Source of the DNA: PALSA-693 sp963780345
Lineage (GTDB): Bacteria; Actinomycetota; Acidimicrobiia; Acidimicrobiales; Palsa-688
Assembly: GCA_963780345.1 (NCBI GenBank)
Contig: CAWABU010000002.1
Location: forward strand, 434,001 to 498,000
Reading direction: 5' to 3'
Length of the DNA: 64,000 nt
The translations under genes and the position numbers were made by a program. This document shows, one piece after another, positions 55,066-63,320 of this stretch (the first letter of the stretch is position 1; each line of letters begins with the position of its first letter). A model generated the notes under the pieces. The model searched no databases, was not told the origin of the DNA, and saw only the letters and a program-made list of their open reading frames with translations.

Positions 55066-55602
55066 TCAGGCGCTGCCGGCGAGGTCGGGACCGATGACCA
55101 AAACCAGGTTGGCGGTCGACTTCGCCGCGGTCGGGATGGGCGCGGTGGAGGGCGGAGGGATGGTCCCGACGACCGCCGTGACGGGCAACCCCACGGCCAC
55201 CGCCAGGGCGTTGGCCTCCCGCTGGTAGCCGGGCGTGATGATGTAGATCTGAGACTGGGCCACCCGGGCCGTGGCATTGAGGGGCGGCTGGGTGTTGTAC
55301 CCGGGGTTGGCCTTGAGTTTGGTGGTCCACTGGCCGGCCAGGCTGCCCGTCAGCACCCCGTTGAGCACCTGCAGCTTGATGCTCGAGGCGGGCTTGAGCG
55401 CCACCGTGGTGGGCGGAGTGGTCGCCGGCGTGGTCACCGCCGGCTGGCGGGTTGTGGTGGGGGTGCTGGCGTGCGTGGGGGTGCTCGTCCCGTGCCGCAA
55501 AATCACCCATCCCACCACCACGACCACGGCGATGACGAGAACCGCCTTGCCGGTCTGCATGCCGCCGGAAGTGGTCCCCGAGGGGCGGGCCGGCTGGGTC
55601 AT
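55066..55602 (-). CDS. LytR C-terminal domain membrane protein
   Basis: A 178-residue protein with a short cytoplasmic head, one membrane helix (residues 20-36), a Thr/Pro-rich linker (TPTTTRQPAVTTPATTPPTT) and an extracellular LytR_C domain (IKLQVLNGVLTGSLAGQW, VVGTIPPPST). It probably binds cell-wall polymer. The ATG overlaps the DUF3263 stop (ATGA). Confidence 0.85.
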   Translation of the reverse strand: MTQPARPSGTTSGGMQTGKAVLVIAVVVVVGWVILRHGTSTPTHASTPTTTRQPAVTTPATTPPTTVALKPASSIKLQVLNGVLTGSLAGQWTTKLKANPGYNTQPPLNATARVAQSQIYIITPGYQREANALAVAVGLPVTAVVGTIPPPSTAPIPTAAKSTANLVLVIGPDLAGSA

Positions 55603-55859
55603 CTGACTCGCCCGCCTCGGGCGGGGCGCCCGGCGTAGCGGGTGCGCCGCTGCTCATCGCGCCGCCGGCGCAGTCGCCGAATGACGAGCGGGTCGAAGGC
55701 CTCGGCCTCCTCGGAGTCCACCAGGGTGGCCAGCACCTGGCGATACCGGGCGGGTGACAGCCCGAGGCGAGCCCTGATGGCAGCCCCCTTCGGGCCCGGG
55801 GTGGTCCACCAGGACTGTTCGAACTCGAGCACGGCCCGGTCACGATCGGAGAGCGCCAT
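55599..55859 (-). CDS. DUF3263 domain protein
   Basis: An 86-residue actinobacterial protein: ALSDRDRAVLEFEQSWW, GPKGAAIRARLGLSPARYRQ, typical DUF3263, followed by an Arg-rich tail. The helix-turn-helix-like part suggests DNA binding, but no function is established. The ATG at 55859 matches the family N-terminus. It forms an operon with the LytR_C gene, a common actinobacterial pair. Confidence 0.88.
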   Translation of the reverse strand: MALSDRDRAVLEFEQSWWTTPGPKGAAIRARLGLSPARYRQVLATLVDSEEAEAFDPLVIRRLRRRRDEQRRTRYAGRPARGGRVR

Positions 55860-55962
55860 CCCGACCGAGCCTGCCACCATCCGCCCGGCCGGATCAAGCA
55901 CCGCTGTCGGCGAAACGCGGCGGTCTGGCCCGAGCCGGCCATCTAGCCTCCTGGGGAGAGCC

Positions 55963-56036
55963 GCCCGAGTAGCTCAGTTGGCCAGAGCAGGCGCCTTGTA
56001 AGCGTCAGGTCGCCGGTTCGAAGCCGGCCTCGGGCT
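55963..56036 (+). tRNA. tRNA-Thr (anticodon TGT)
   Basis: A full cloverleaf: acceptor GCCCGAG pairs with CTCGGGC (56029-56035), D stem GCTC/GAGC, anticodon stem GGCGC/GCGTC with loop CTTGTAA (anticodon TGT at 55997-55999), T stem GCCGG/CCGGC with TTCGAAG loop. The discriminator base is T. No CCA is encoded. Confidence 0.95.
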
Positions 56037-56138
56037 CAGAGGTCCAAAGCCCGTGCAGGCGTGGGCAGGCCAAAAACTGGACGCGGGGAGGGCGCCCGGG
56101 TCGAAAGGGCCTGGGTCGCAAGCGGTGACCCCGTCTCG

Positions 56139-56280
56139 GGCTTCCGGCGTCGAGTTCGCCGGCGGTGTCTAGTGGGCTGCCTGCGAACTCGACGCCGGAA
56201 ACTCGCGCCCCAACTGTCGTCGTGCGACCAGGCATTCTGATGGCCGAGTTTCCGGCGTCGAGTTTCTGGCCGGCCCACTA
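56139..56280. repeat. Dispersed repeat cluster TTCCGGCGTCGAGTT (three copies, one inverted)
   Basis: Copies at 56142-56159 and 56250-56266 are direct; 56183-56200 is a perfect 18-bp inverted partner of the first. TAGTGGGC (56170-56177) and GCCCACTA (56273-56280) form an outer inverted repeat. The last copy runs into the phosphatase stop codon. A related copy occurs near 39.2 kb. The remainder of the tRNA-phosphatase gap holds no gene. Confidence 0.75.
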
Positions 56281-57066
56281 GGTCAGCGGTTCGGCGCTGG
56301 TGGTGAACACCGGGTAGAGGTGGGCCGTGTCATTGAAGGCCCGCAACACCCACCGGTCGGGCATGAGGACGATGTGACTTATCGAGCCATTGTCGGCGCC
56401 GCCGAAGGCGAAGGGCCGGGCGCCGGTGGCCTCCGAGAGGGCCCGGCCGATGACCCCGCCGTGGGTGAAGGCAGCCACGGTCTGGTCGGGGTGGCGAGCA
56501 GCCAGCCTGGTCAGGACATCCCGGACCCGGCTGGCAAAGGCGTCGGCCGGTTCGGCGCCCGGGATGACGTCCCAGCGCTCCTCCATGAACATCTGGCGGG
56601 CCAGCGGGTGACCCTCGACCACCCGGATACGAAACAGACCGCCCTCCCACTCACCGAGGTGCACCTCGCGCAGATCGGGCTCCACGATCGGTTCGAGCCC
56701 CATCCGGGCGGCCAGGGGGGCGGCGGTCTGGGCGGTGCGTCGCAGGTTGCTCACATAGATGGCGGCAATCGGCTCCTCCGCCAGCCGCTCGCCGACCCGG
56801 GCCGCCTGGGCCTCTCCAGCCTCGACCAGCTCTGGATCCCCGTGACCGTCGACCAGCGCGAACGGGACGTCCGGCCGGGCCGGAGCCGACTCGCCGTGGC
56901 GGATCAGGAGGATGCTGGTCGCGCCGGCGGGCCGCACGAACCGGTACTGCCGGACTTCTGCGGGGGTCGCGGCCGCAGCGGGCGTGGTGAGCGGGTCGGG
57001 CTCGGGGCCCGGAGCAGGAGCTGTGGCCGCAGCCGGGATCGTGGCCTCTTCGGGAGCGGTGGTCAC
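56278..57066 (-). CDS. Histidine phosphatase superfamily protein
   Basis: A 262-residue phosphatase of the phosphoglycerate-mutase-like fold. The phosphohistidine motif is LLIRHGESAP, with DLREVHLGEWEGG and FTHGGVIGRALSE completing the active site. The first 90 residues are Ala/Pro-rich and probably disordered. It could be the glucosyl-3-phosphoglycerate phosphatase (GpgP belongs to this superfamily) because gpgS is 5 kb away; that is inference. The GTG at 57066 was chosen because the longer frame is antisense to rlmB. Confidence 0.8.
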   Translation of the reverse strand: MTTAPEEATIPAAATAPAPGPEPDPLTTPAAAATPAEVRQYRFVRPAGATSILLIRHGESAPARPDVPFALVDGHGDPELVEAGEAQAARVGERLAEEPIAAIYVSNLRRTAQTAAPLAARMGLEPIVEPDLREVHLGEWEGGLFRIRVVEGHPLARQMFMEERWDVIPGAEPADAFASRVRDVLTRLAARHPDQTVAAFTHGGVIGRALSEATGARPFAFGGADNGSISHIVLMPDRWVLRAFNDTAHLYPVFTTSAEPLT

Positions 57067-57089
57067 AGGCGGTGATGGTAGGCGACCCC

Positions 57090-57953
57090 TCAAGCCCGCC
57101 CGGCAGCGTGGCCCGATGGGGACGGAGCCGGCCGCTCCTCTCCCCCACGTTGGCGGGCCACCTCGAAGCAGGCCAGGGTCGCGGCAGCAGCCACGTTGAG
57201 CGACTCGAGCGGTCCCGGCAGGGGGATGGAGACGGTCAGGTCGCATCGCTCCCGCACCAACCGGCCGAGGCCCCCACCCTCGCTGCCGAGCACGAGGGCG
57301 ATGGGCTGGTCGGCCACCTGCAGATCCCAGAGTCGTTGAACGGCACCGGCGTCGAGGCCGACCGACCACAGTCCGGCCTCGCCCAGCACCGCCAGGGCGC
57401 CGGGAATACCGGAGACGGTGGCGACCGGGAGGTACTCGGTCGCTCCCGCCGCCGCCTTGAGGGCGGCCGGGGTGAACGTGGCGGCGCGGCGACGGCGGGT
57501 GACCAGGCCGGTGGCGCCGGCCGACACCGCGCTGCGCATGATCGCCCCGAGGTTGCGCGGGTCGGTGACGCCGTCGAGGACGACGACGAACGCCCCGGAC
57601 CCGTCCGCGGCGGCACCGGCGAGGGTGTCCAGGTCGACAGCGGGAAGGGGATCAGCCCGGGCCACAACGCCCTGGGGCGCGTCAGTCAGGGCCCGGGCGT
57701 CCAGGTGGGCCCGGTCCACCCGGCGAACGGCCACCCCGGCCGCGGCCGCCAGGTCCAGGATCTCGGCCAGTGACCCGGACGGATCGTCGCCGGTGGCGAC
57801 GGTCAGGTGGTGCACCCGGCGTCTCCGGGCCCGCAGGAGTTCCCGCACCGCCTGGCGGCCCTCCACCTGCTCGCCTCCGAGGCCAGTATCCCGGTCGCGG
57901 GCAGGCTCCCGACTCCGACGGCGGGATCCCGACGGGGGCAGGGACCGGCTCAT
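57090..57953 (-). CDS. rlmB: TrmH/SpoU-family 23S rRNA 2'-O-methyltransferase
   Basis: Methylates ribose of rRNA (RlmB type, G2251). VEGRQAVRELLRA begins the substrate-binding domain; LDGVTDPRNLGAIMRSA, LVLGSEGGGLGRLVRE and IPLPGPLESLNVAAAAT are SpoU motifs 1-3 that form the knotted SAM site. The C-terminus is Pro/Gly-rich. Downstream of ispF on the same strand with 65 bp between, as in many actinobacteria. Confidence 0.88.
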   Translation of the reverse strand: MSRSLPPSGSRRRSREPARDRDTGLGGEQVEGRQAVRELLRARRRRVHHLTVATGDDPSGSLAEILDLAAAAGVAVRRVDRAHLDARALTDAPQGVVARADPLPAVDLDTLAGAAADGSGAFVVVLDGVTDPRNLGAIMRSAVSAGATGLVTRRRRAATFTPAALKAAAGATEYLPVATVSGIPGALAVLGEAGLWSVGLDAGAVQRLWDLQVADQPIALVLGSEGGGLGRLVRERCDLTVSIPLPGPLESLNVAAAATLACFEVARQRGGEERPAPSPSGHAAGRA

Positions 57954-58018
57954 CGGGAGGTCAGGGTCATCAGGGCGTCAAGCCTCGTGAGGGCACCAGG
58001 CTTCTCCGGGCAGGGGGC

Positions 58019-58489
58019 TCATCGGGGCATCAGCAAGGCCACGGCGAAACAGGCCACCCCTTCGCGCCGACCCAGCGCCCCGAGAGCTTCGGCTCGCTTG
58101 GCCTTGACGCTCACCGGTGCCCCCACGATCCCGGCCAGGCGTCGCTCCATCTCGTCGCGATGGGGCGCCAGCCTGGGTGCCTCGATCACGACCGTGGCGT
58201 CGACGTTGCCGATGTCCCACCGGGCGGTCACGGTCTGCACCACCTCGGCCAACAGCCGGGCGCTGTCGGCCCCGGCGTAGGCCGGATCGTCATCGGGAAA
58301 GTGGCTGCCGATGTCACCGAGGCCGGCCGCTCCGAGCAGGGCATCGCAGATGGCGTGGGCCACGGCGTCGGCATCACTGTGACCGGCCAGGCCGCGTCCC
58401 TCGATGGTCACACCGGCGAGGACCAACGGACGACCCGGCTCGTCACTGAAGGGATGGATGTCGAAACCGAGGCCGACCCGGGGAATCAC
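58019..58489 (-). CDS. ispF: 2-C-methyl-D-erythritol 2,4-cyclodiphosphate synthase
   Basis: Fifth step of the MEP isoprenoid pathway. The 156-residue protein has GFDIHPF, with metal-binding Asp and His, LAGHSDADAVAHAICDALLG, DIGSHFPD and VSVKAKRAEALGALG. The GTG start overlaps the ispD stop (GTGA). Confidence 0.94.
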   Translation of the reverse strand: MIPRVGLGFDIHPFSDEPGRPLVLAGVTIEGRGLAGHSDADAVAHAICDALLGAAGLGDIGSHFPDDDPAYAGADSARLLAEVVQTVTARWDIGNVDATVVIEAPRLAPHRDEMERRLAGIVGAPVSVKAKRAEALGALGRREGVACFAVALLMPR

Positions 58490-59142
58490 GAGCGGACGAC
58501 TGCGGCCAGGGCGGCAACCACCACCAGATCCGTCGGAGAGGTCACCTTGAGGTTGTCGGCGGCGCCGTCGACGAGGACGACCCGGCCGCCAGCGGCTTCC
58601 ACCAGGGCGGCGTCGTCGAACGCATCGGCCCCGGATCCATGAGCCCGGCGCAGGACGCCGGCCCGAAAGGCCTGGGGGGTCTGCACGGCCACCAGCCGGG
58701 TCCGGTCCAGGGTCACCAGCTGACCATCGGCGCCAACCTCCTTGACGGTATCGGTGACCGGAGCGGCCGGGACGGCGCCATCGGCGCCGGCCGCCACGGC
58801 ATCGATGACAGCCTTCCAGAGCGGCAATCGGGCCAGTGGCCGGGCCGCGTCGTGCACCGCGACCACGTCCGCCGTATCGGGCACGGCCGCCAAACCGGCG
58901 CGCACGGACTGCGACCTGGTGGACCCCCCCGGCACCACCGCGTCGGCGTCCCACGATCCGCCCGCGGCGTCGGCAGGGACGACCAGGACCACGCCATCGC
59001 ACGCCTGGCGGGCGATGGCGAGGGACCACGACGCGAGGGGCCGGCCGCCGAGATCGGCAAACTGCTTGGGGCCGCCAAACCGGCTGCCCGTCCCGCCGGC
59101 GACGACGACTGCCCAGGTTTCCACGGCACGCGGAGCGTACAC
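58486..59142 (-). CDS. ispD: 2-C-methyl-D-erythritol 4-phosphate cytidylyltransferase
   Basis: Third step of the MEP pathway. The 218-residue protein has the nucleotide loop VVVAGGTGSRFGGPKQFADL, VAVHDAARPL, and the C-terminal NLKVTSPTDLVV. Alternative GTG starts exist at 59142 and 59124. It is coupled to ispF and lies 118 bp downstream of carD. Confidence 0.93.
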   Translation of the reverse strand: MYAPRAVETWAVVVAGGTGSRFGGPKQFADLGGRPLASWSLAIARQACDGVVLVVPADAAGGSWDADAVVPGGSTRSQSVRAGLAAVPDTADVVAVHDAARPLARLPLWKAVIDAVAAGADGAVPAAPVTDTVKEVGADGQLVTLDRTRLVAVQTPQAFRAGVLRRAHGSGADAFDDAALVEAAGGRVVLVDGAADNLKVTSPTDLVVVAALAAVVRS

Positions 59143-59260
59143 CCGGCTCTGCTTCAGGTCAGGACCCAGGGAATGGATGATGGAGCGGCCGGCCGCGTCC
59201 TCGCGACCTGCTACTGCCGGTGGTTGGCTCCGTCCCGGGCAGCCGGGCGCCGGTGCCTGC

Positions 59261-59740
59261 TCAGGGGAGGGCGTCGTCCAGCTTCTGCTCGGCCTCCGCC
59301 TCGCTCACCCCGATGGCGAAGGTCAATTCGGAGACCAGAATCTGCCGGGCCCGATTGAGCATGCGCTTCTCGCCGGCGGAGAGACCCTTGTCCTTGTCCC
59401 GGTTGGAGAGGTTACGGACCACCTCGGCGACCTGGTAAATGTCACCCGACTTGAGCTTCTCGACGTGGTTCTTGTACCGGCGGGACCAGTTGGTCGGCAT
59501 TCGCACGTCCTTCTTGCGAAGCACGGCGAAGACCTCCTCGACCTCCTCGTCGTTGATGACCTCGCGGAGGCCCACGTCATCGGTGTTGTCCGAAGGGACC
59601 ATCAGGGTCAGGTCGCCGTACGCCAGGCGAAGCACGAGATATTCCTTCTTCTCGCCGAAGGCTTCCTTCAGTTCGCGGCGCTCCACCACGGCCGCGCCGT
59701 GATGCGGATATACGACCTTGTCTCCTACGTCAAATGACAT
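59261..59740 (-). CDS. carD: CarD family transcription regulator
   Basis: Binds the RNA polymerase beta subunit and stabilises open promoter complexes, mainly for stable RNA genes. The 159-residue protein starts MSFDVGDKVVYPHHGAAVV, the polymerase-interaction Tudor-like domain, with a helical DNA-binding C-terminal part (TNWSRRYKNHVEKLKSGD, EKRMLNRARQILVSEL). The ATG at 59740 matches the family. It is upstream of ispD and divergent from the Crp-like gene. Confidence 0.95.
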   Translation of the reverse strand: MSFDVGDKVVYPHHGAAVVERRELKEAFGEKKEYLVLRLAYGDLTLMVPSDNTDDVGLREVINDEEVEEVFAVLRKKDVRMPTNWSRRYKNHVEKLKSGDIYQVAEVVRNLSNRDKDKGLSAGEKRMLNRARQILVSELTFAIGVSEAEAEQKLDDALP

Positions 59741-59830
59741 GCGGCTCCCGGGACGACACACAGGGTCTCTTCAGGATACCAGCCACCTCTTGCGGGGTGG
59801 TTGGCGAGCCGCCGCTAATGTCCTCCGCAA

Positions 59831-60490
59831 ATGGACGACATCGAGTTGCTGGCCGGCAGCGAGTTGTTCTCGGCGTTCGACCGGAGCGTGCTGCACGACC
59901 TGGTGAGGTCGGCGCGCCCGGTCGTTTGCGAACGCAACGTCGTCATCTTCGAGGAGGACGACGAGGCCCGCGAGCTGTTCGTGGTCCGCAGCGGTCGGAT
60001 CGCCGTGGGCCGGCGGTCGGTCGACGGACGAGAGTCCCTGGTCGCCCTCATGGAGGCCGGTGACGTGTTCGGCGAGATGCCCTTGTTTGACCAGGGCACC
60101 CGTTCGGCGTCGGCGCGCGCCCTCGAACATTCCGAGATGCTCGGCATCCCCTACGGTGTCGTGCGCGCCGCCCTCGACGCCAAGCCTGAGCTGCTGTGGG
60201 AAGTGGTGCGCCTGCTGGCCGAACGGCTGCGCAACACTGACTCGGCGCTGGCGGACGCGGTGTTTCTCGACGTCACCGGCCGCACAGCCAAGCGGCTGCT
60301 CGAACTGGCCGGCGGGGAAGACGACTTCCAACTCCCGATCACCCAGGAGGAGCTGGCCGGACTGGTCGGGGCGTCGAGAGAGCGGGTCAACAAGTCGATC
60401 GCAGCCTTCATCCGGCTGGGGTGGATCGAACAGCTCGATCGTCGCTACCGCATCGTGGCCCGGGACCGACTGACCCAGCGGGCCAGGTAA
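59831..60490 (+). CDS. Crp/Fnr family transcriptional regulator
   Basis: A 219-residue regulator: a cyclic-nucleotide-binding beta-roll (residues 10-125; GDVFGEMPLFDQGTRSASA resembles the phosphate-binding cassette) and a C-terminal winged helix-turn-helix, TQEELAGLVGASRERVNKSI. No cysteine cluster, so not an oxygen-sensing Fnr. It resembles GlxR/Crp of actinobacteria, but which ligand it binds is unknown. It is divergent from carD. Confidence 0.88.
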   Translation: MDDIELLAGSELFSAFDRSVLHDLVRSARPVVCERNVVIFEEDDEARELFVVRSGRIAVGRRSVDGRESLVALMEAGDVFGEMPLFDQGTRSASARALEHSEMLGIPYGVVRAALDAKPELLWEVVRLLAERLRNTDSALADAVFLDVTGRTAKRLLELAGGEDDFQLPITQEELAGLVGASRERVNKSIAAFIRLGWIEQLDRRYRIVARDRLTQRAR

Positions 60491-60531
60491 CCGGACAGAA
60501 GGCGGTGGCGACGGTTCGGTCCGCGGGCTGA

Positions 60532-61599
60532 TCAGCCGTACCGATCGAGGATGCTGGATTCGGCCAGCCGGGCCAGGCCTTCCTTGACCGCCCGGGCGGT
60601 GCCTTGCTCCACCCCGGTGACGGCTTCGAGATCTTCGGTGGTGGCCCGCATCACCTTCTGCAAGCTGCCGTAGCGCGCCACGATGTCGTTGATGACCGAA
60701 GCCGCCAATCGAGGGACGCGCGCCAGGAGCCGATAGCCACGAGGTTGAAGGCTCGAATCGAGGTCCATGCTGTCCGCCACTTCGAGCACGCGGGCGACGG
60801 TTTGGGGCATCAACAGGCGTTCGGTCGAGATGGTTCCCAGGGCGGCGACGGCCTCATCCGCCAGGTCCGGATCGTCGTCGGGCAGGTAGTCCCGGGTCAC
60901 GTCTCGACGTTCGTCCTCCACGCCGGCGAGCAGCTCGTCGAGCTGGAGCCGGGCCAGGCGGCCGTCGGAGCCGAGCTCGACGATGTACCCCTCGACCTCC
61001 TCGGCGATCCGACGCACCATCTCCGCCCGCTGCAGCACGGTAACCACGTCGCGCACCGTGACCAGGTCCTCGACTTCCAGGGCGGACAGGGCGTTGGTAA
61101 CCGTGTCGAGCCGGTTGCGGTAACGCTCCAGCGTCTGCAGGGCCTGATTGGCCCGTCCGAGGAGGCGGGCCACGGAGTCCAGCGAGTGCTTGTTCTCGCC
61201 CCGGTAGAGGGTGATCCTCGACATGTCCTCGGATACCGCGATGACCGGCACCTCGAGGGACCGGGCCACCCGCTCGGCCGTCCGGTGCCGGGTGCCGGTT
61301 TCGGTGGTCGGGACATTGGGGCTCGGGACCAGGTGGACATTGGCCCGGGCAATACGGCTGGCGTCCGCGGCCAGGATGATGGCGCCGTCCATCTTGGCCA
61401 GCTCGGACAGACGCTGCGGGGTGAACTCGGCGTCCAGCAGGAATCCTCCCGAGCAGATCCCGAGAACATCCGGGCCGTCCCCCACCACGATCAGGGCGCC
61501 CATGTTGGCCTGCAGGATGCGGTCGAGGCCGTCCCTCAGAGGTCGCCCGGGGGCGATGGTGCCAAGCGCCTCGATCACGGCGGCGCGGAGGCGTTCCAC
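60532..61599 (-). CDS. disA: DNA integrity scanning diadenylate cyclase
   Basis: Makes cyclic di-AMP while scanning DNA. The 355-residue protein has the DAC domain motifs DGA (residues 71-73) and RHR (104-106), a helical linker and a C-terminal helix-hairpin-helix DNA-binding domain (RVPRLAASVINDIVARYG, LEAVTGVEQGTARAVKEGL). The GTG start lies 28 bases after radA, so they form an operon; RadA and DisA interact in other Gram-positives. Confidence 0.96.
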   Translation of the reverse strand: MERLRAAVIEALGTIAPGRPLRDGLDRILQANMGALIVVGDGPDVLGICSGGFLLDAEFTPQRLSELAKMDGAIILAADASRIARANVHLVPSPNVPTTETGTRHRTAERVARSLEVPVIAVSEDMSRITLYRGENKHSLDSVARLLGRANQALQTLERYRNRLDTVTNALSALEVEDLVTVRDVVTVLQRAEMVRRIAEEVEGYIVELGSDGRLARLQLDELLAGVEDERRDVTRDYLPDDDPDLADEAVAALGTISTERLLMPQTVARVLEVADSMDLDSSLQPRGYRLLARVPRLAASVINDIVARYGSLQKVMRATTEDLEAVTGVEQGTARAVKEGLARLAESSILDRYG

Positions 61600-61627
61600 C
61601 TGCCAATCCTACCGGAACCGCCTTCGC

Positions 61628-63109
61628 TCAGCTCGCCCACGCCGAGCCCGAGCCGCCCGAGCCGCCCGTGGAGTGGCACCTGCTGTCCGGCCCAGCCGGG
61701 GGTGACTCGAGTCGCTCGATTCCGAGGTGCCGGGCCAGCGCGTCCGACAGCGTGCGCACCCGGCAGAGTCTCACGGGCCCGTCCTCGGGGCCCCGGTCGG
61801 GCAACACGGCTGTCGTGAAGCCGAGCCGGGCGGCTTCGGCCAGCCGTCGGGGGGTTTGGGACACCTGGCGGACCTCCCCGGCCAGGCCGATCTCCCCCAA
61901 CACCACCAGGTCGTCGCCAACAGGGACCCCCGTGGTTGCCGAAGCGAGGGCGAGACAGACGGCCAGATCGGCGCCCGGGTCGACGGTGCGGACACCGCCG
62001 ACCGCCGAGACGTACACGTCGTGGCGGCTCAGGCTCAACCCGGCGCGCTGGTCGAGGACCGCCAGCAGCAGAGCCAGGCGGCCGCCGTCGAATCCCGTCG
62101 CCGACCGGCGCGGGCTGACCATCGGGCTCGGTACCACCAGCGCCTGGATTTCCACCAGCATCGGGCGCTGTCCCTCTATGGAAGGAAACACGACCGACCC
62201 CGGGCTGCCGACCCATCGGTCCACCAGGAACATCCCTCCCGGGTCGGCCACCCCCTCGAGCCCACCCCCGGTCATCTCGAACAGGCCAAGCTCGCCGGTC
62301 GGGCCGAACCGGTGCTTGACCGACCGGAGGAGGCGCAGGGCGTGGTGCCGGTCCCCCTCGAAGGACAACACCGTGTCGACGAGGTGTTCCAGCACGCGTG
62401 GACCGGCCAGCGTGCCTTCCTTGGTCACGTGGCTCACCAGGATGGTTGCCGGGCCCCCGGCTTTCGCCATCGTCGCCAGTTGGTGGGCGCAGCCCCGGAC
62501 CTGGACCACCGAACCGGGGGCGGAGTCGATGGCCTCATCCCAGATGGTCTGGATCGAGTCGATGACGAGGAGATCGGGTTGGATCTCCTGGACGGCCGCC
62601 TCGGTCCCGGCCATGGTGGTCTCGGTCACCATCCAGACATTGGGAACAAGGCTGTCGAGACGCTGGGCCCTTAGACGCACCTGGCTCGGCGACTCCTCCG
62701 CGGAGACGAGCAGGCCCCGCCGGCCGTGTCGAGCGACGGCCGATAACACCTGAAGCATCAAGGTCGACTTGCCGATCCCCGGCTCACCGCCGACCAGCGT
62801 CACCGATCCGGGCACGAATCCGCCGCCGAGAACGCGGTCGAGCTCGTCGATCCCGGTCGGCACTACGTCGCCCGCGTCGCCGTCGATCTCGGTGAGCGCC
62901 ACGGGCACCCCGGCCCCGCCGGGGCAGCGGTCACCAGCCGTATCGGGTCCGAGGGCGCGAGCCGTCCCGGCGCGGTGGTGCCGAAAGGCGGGCCGGTCGA
63001 CTTCCTCGACCAGCGAATTCCACTCGCCGCAGACCGAGCAGCGTCCCGCCCATCTCGGGGCCGCCGAGCCGCACGCCGAGCAGCGATGGACAGTTCGCGC
63101 CTGGGTCAC
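61628..63109 (-). CDS. radA: DNA repair protein RadA
   Basis: A RecA-like helicase that helps process recombination intermediates. The 493-residue protein has a C4 zinc finger (Cys10, 13, 24 and 27), Walker A GGEPGIGKST (residues 107-116), LLVIDSIQT as Walker B, and a Lon-like C-terminal domain (VSAVGGVRTVDPGADLAV). The family-defining KNRFG motif reads KHRFG here, an N-to-H change. The last 25 residues are Gly/Ser-rich. GTG start. Confidence 0.95.
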   Translation of the reverse strand: MTQARTVHRCSACGSAAPRWAGRCSVCGEWNSLVEEVDRPAFRHHRAGTARALGPDTAGDRCPGGAGVPVALTEIDGDAGDVVPTGIDELDRVLGGGFVPGSVTLVGGEPGIGKSTLMLQVLSAVARHGRRGLLVSAEESPSQVRLRAQRLDSLVPNVWMVTETTMAGTEAAVQEIQPDLLVIDSIQTIWDEAIDSAPGSVVQVRGCAHQLATMAKAGGPATILVSHVTKEGTLAGPRVLEHLVDTVLSFEGDRHHALRLLRSVKHRFGPTGELGLFEMTGGGLEGVADPGGMFLVDRWVGSPGSVVFPSIEGQRPMLVEIQALVVPSPMVSPRRSATGFDGGRLALLLAVLDQRAGLSLSRHDVYVSAVGGVRTVDPGADLAVCLALASATTGVPVGDDLVVLGEIGLAGEVRQVSQTPRRLAEAARLGFTTAVLPDRGPEDGPVRLCRVRTLSDALARHLGIERLESPPAGPDSRCHSTGGSGGSGSAWAS

Positions 63110-63240
63110 ACGTGCACCCTAAGAGGGGGGTGTGACGGCCTCTTCCTGGCCCCCGCGGCCGGTGCGCTTTGTATGAGGTCCGGCGCGGCCGCCCGGCCTC
63201 ATCGCTCGGGGCTGCCGCCGTCGCCCGCGCCACGCAAACC

Positions 63241-63265
63241 GCCGCCGGCCACGTGGGCCGGCGGC
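63241..63265. terminator. GC hairpin after clpC
   Basis: GCCGCCGGCC and GGCCGGCGGC form a perfect 10-bp stem with a five-base loop. It lies about 56 bases past the clpC stop on the minus strand, in the clpC-radA gap. Confidence 0.6.
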
Positions 63266-63320
63266 GAGTTGAGGAAGCGCAGATCGAGCTGCGGGGGCGG
63301 GAGCCCTCTCGGGCGGTTGG

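Noticed and set aside
55963..56036. tRNA-Thr as attachment site of the conjugation module
   Set aside because: It is about 38 kb away and intact, and no copy of the tRNA 3' end was noticed near 9-18 kb.
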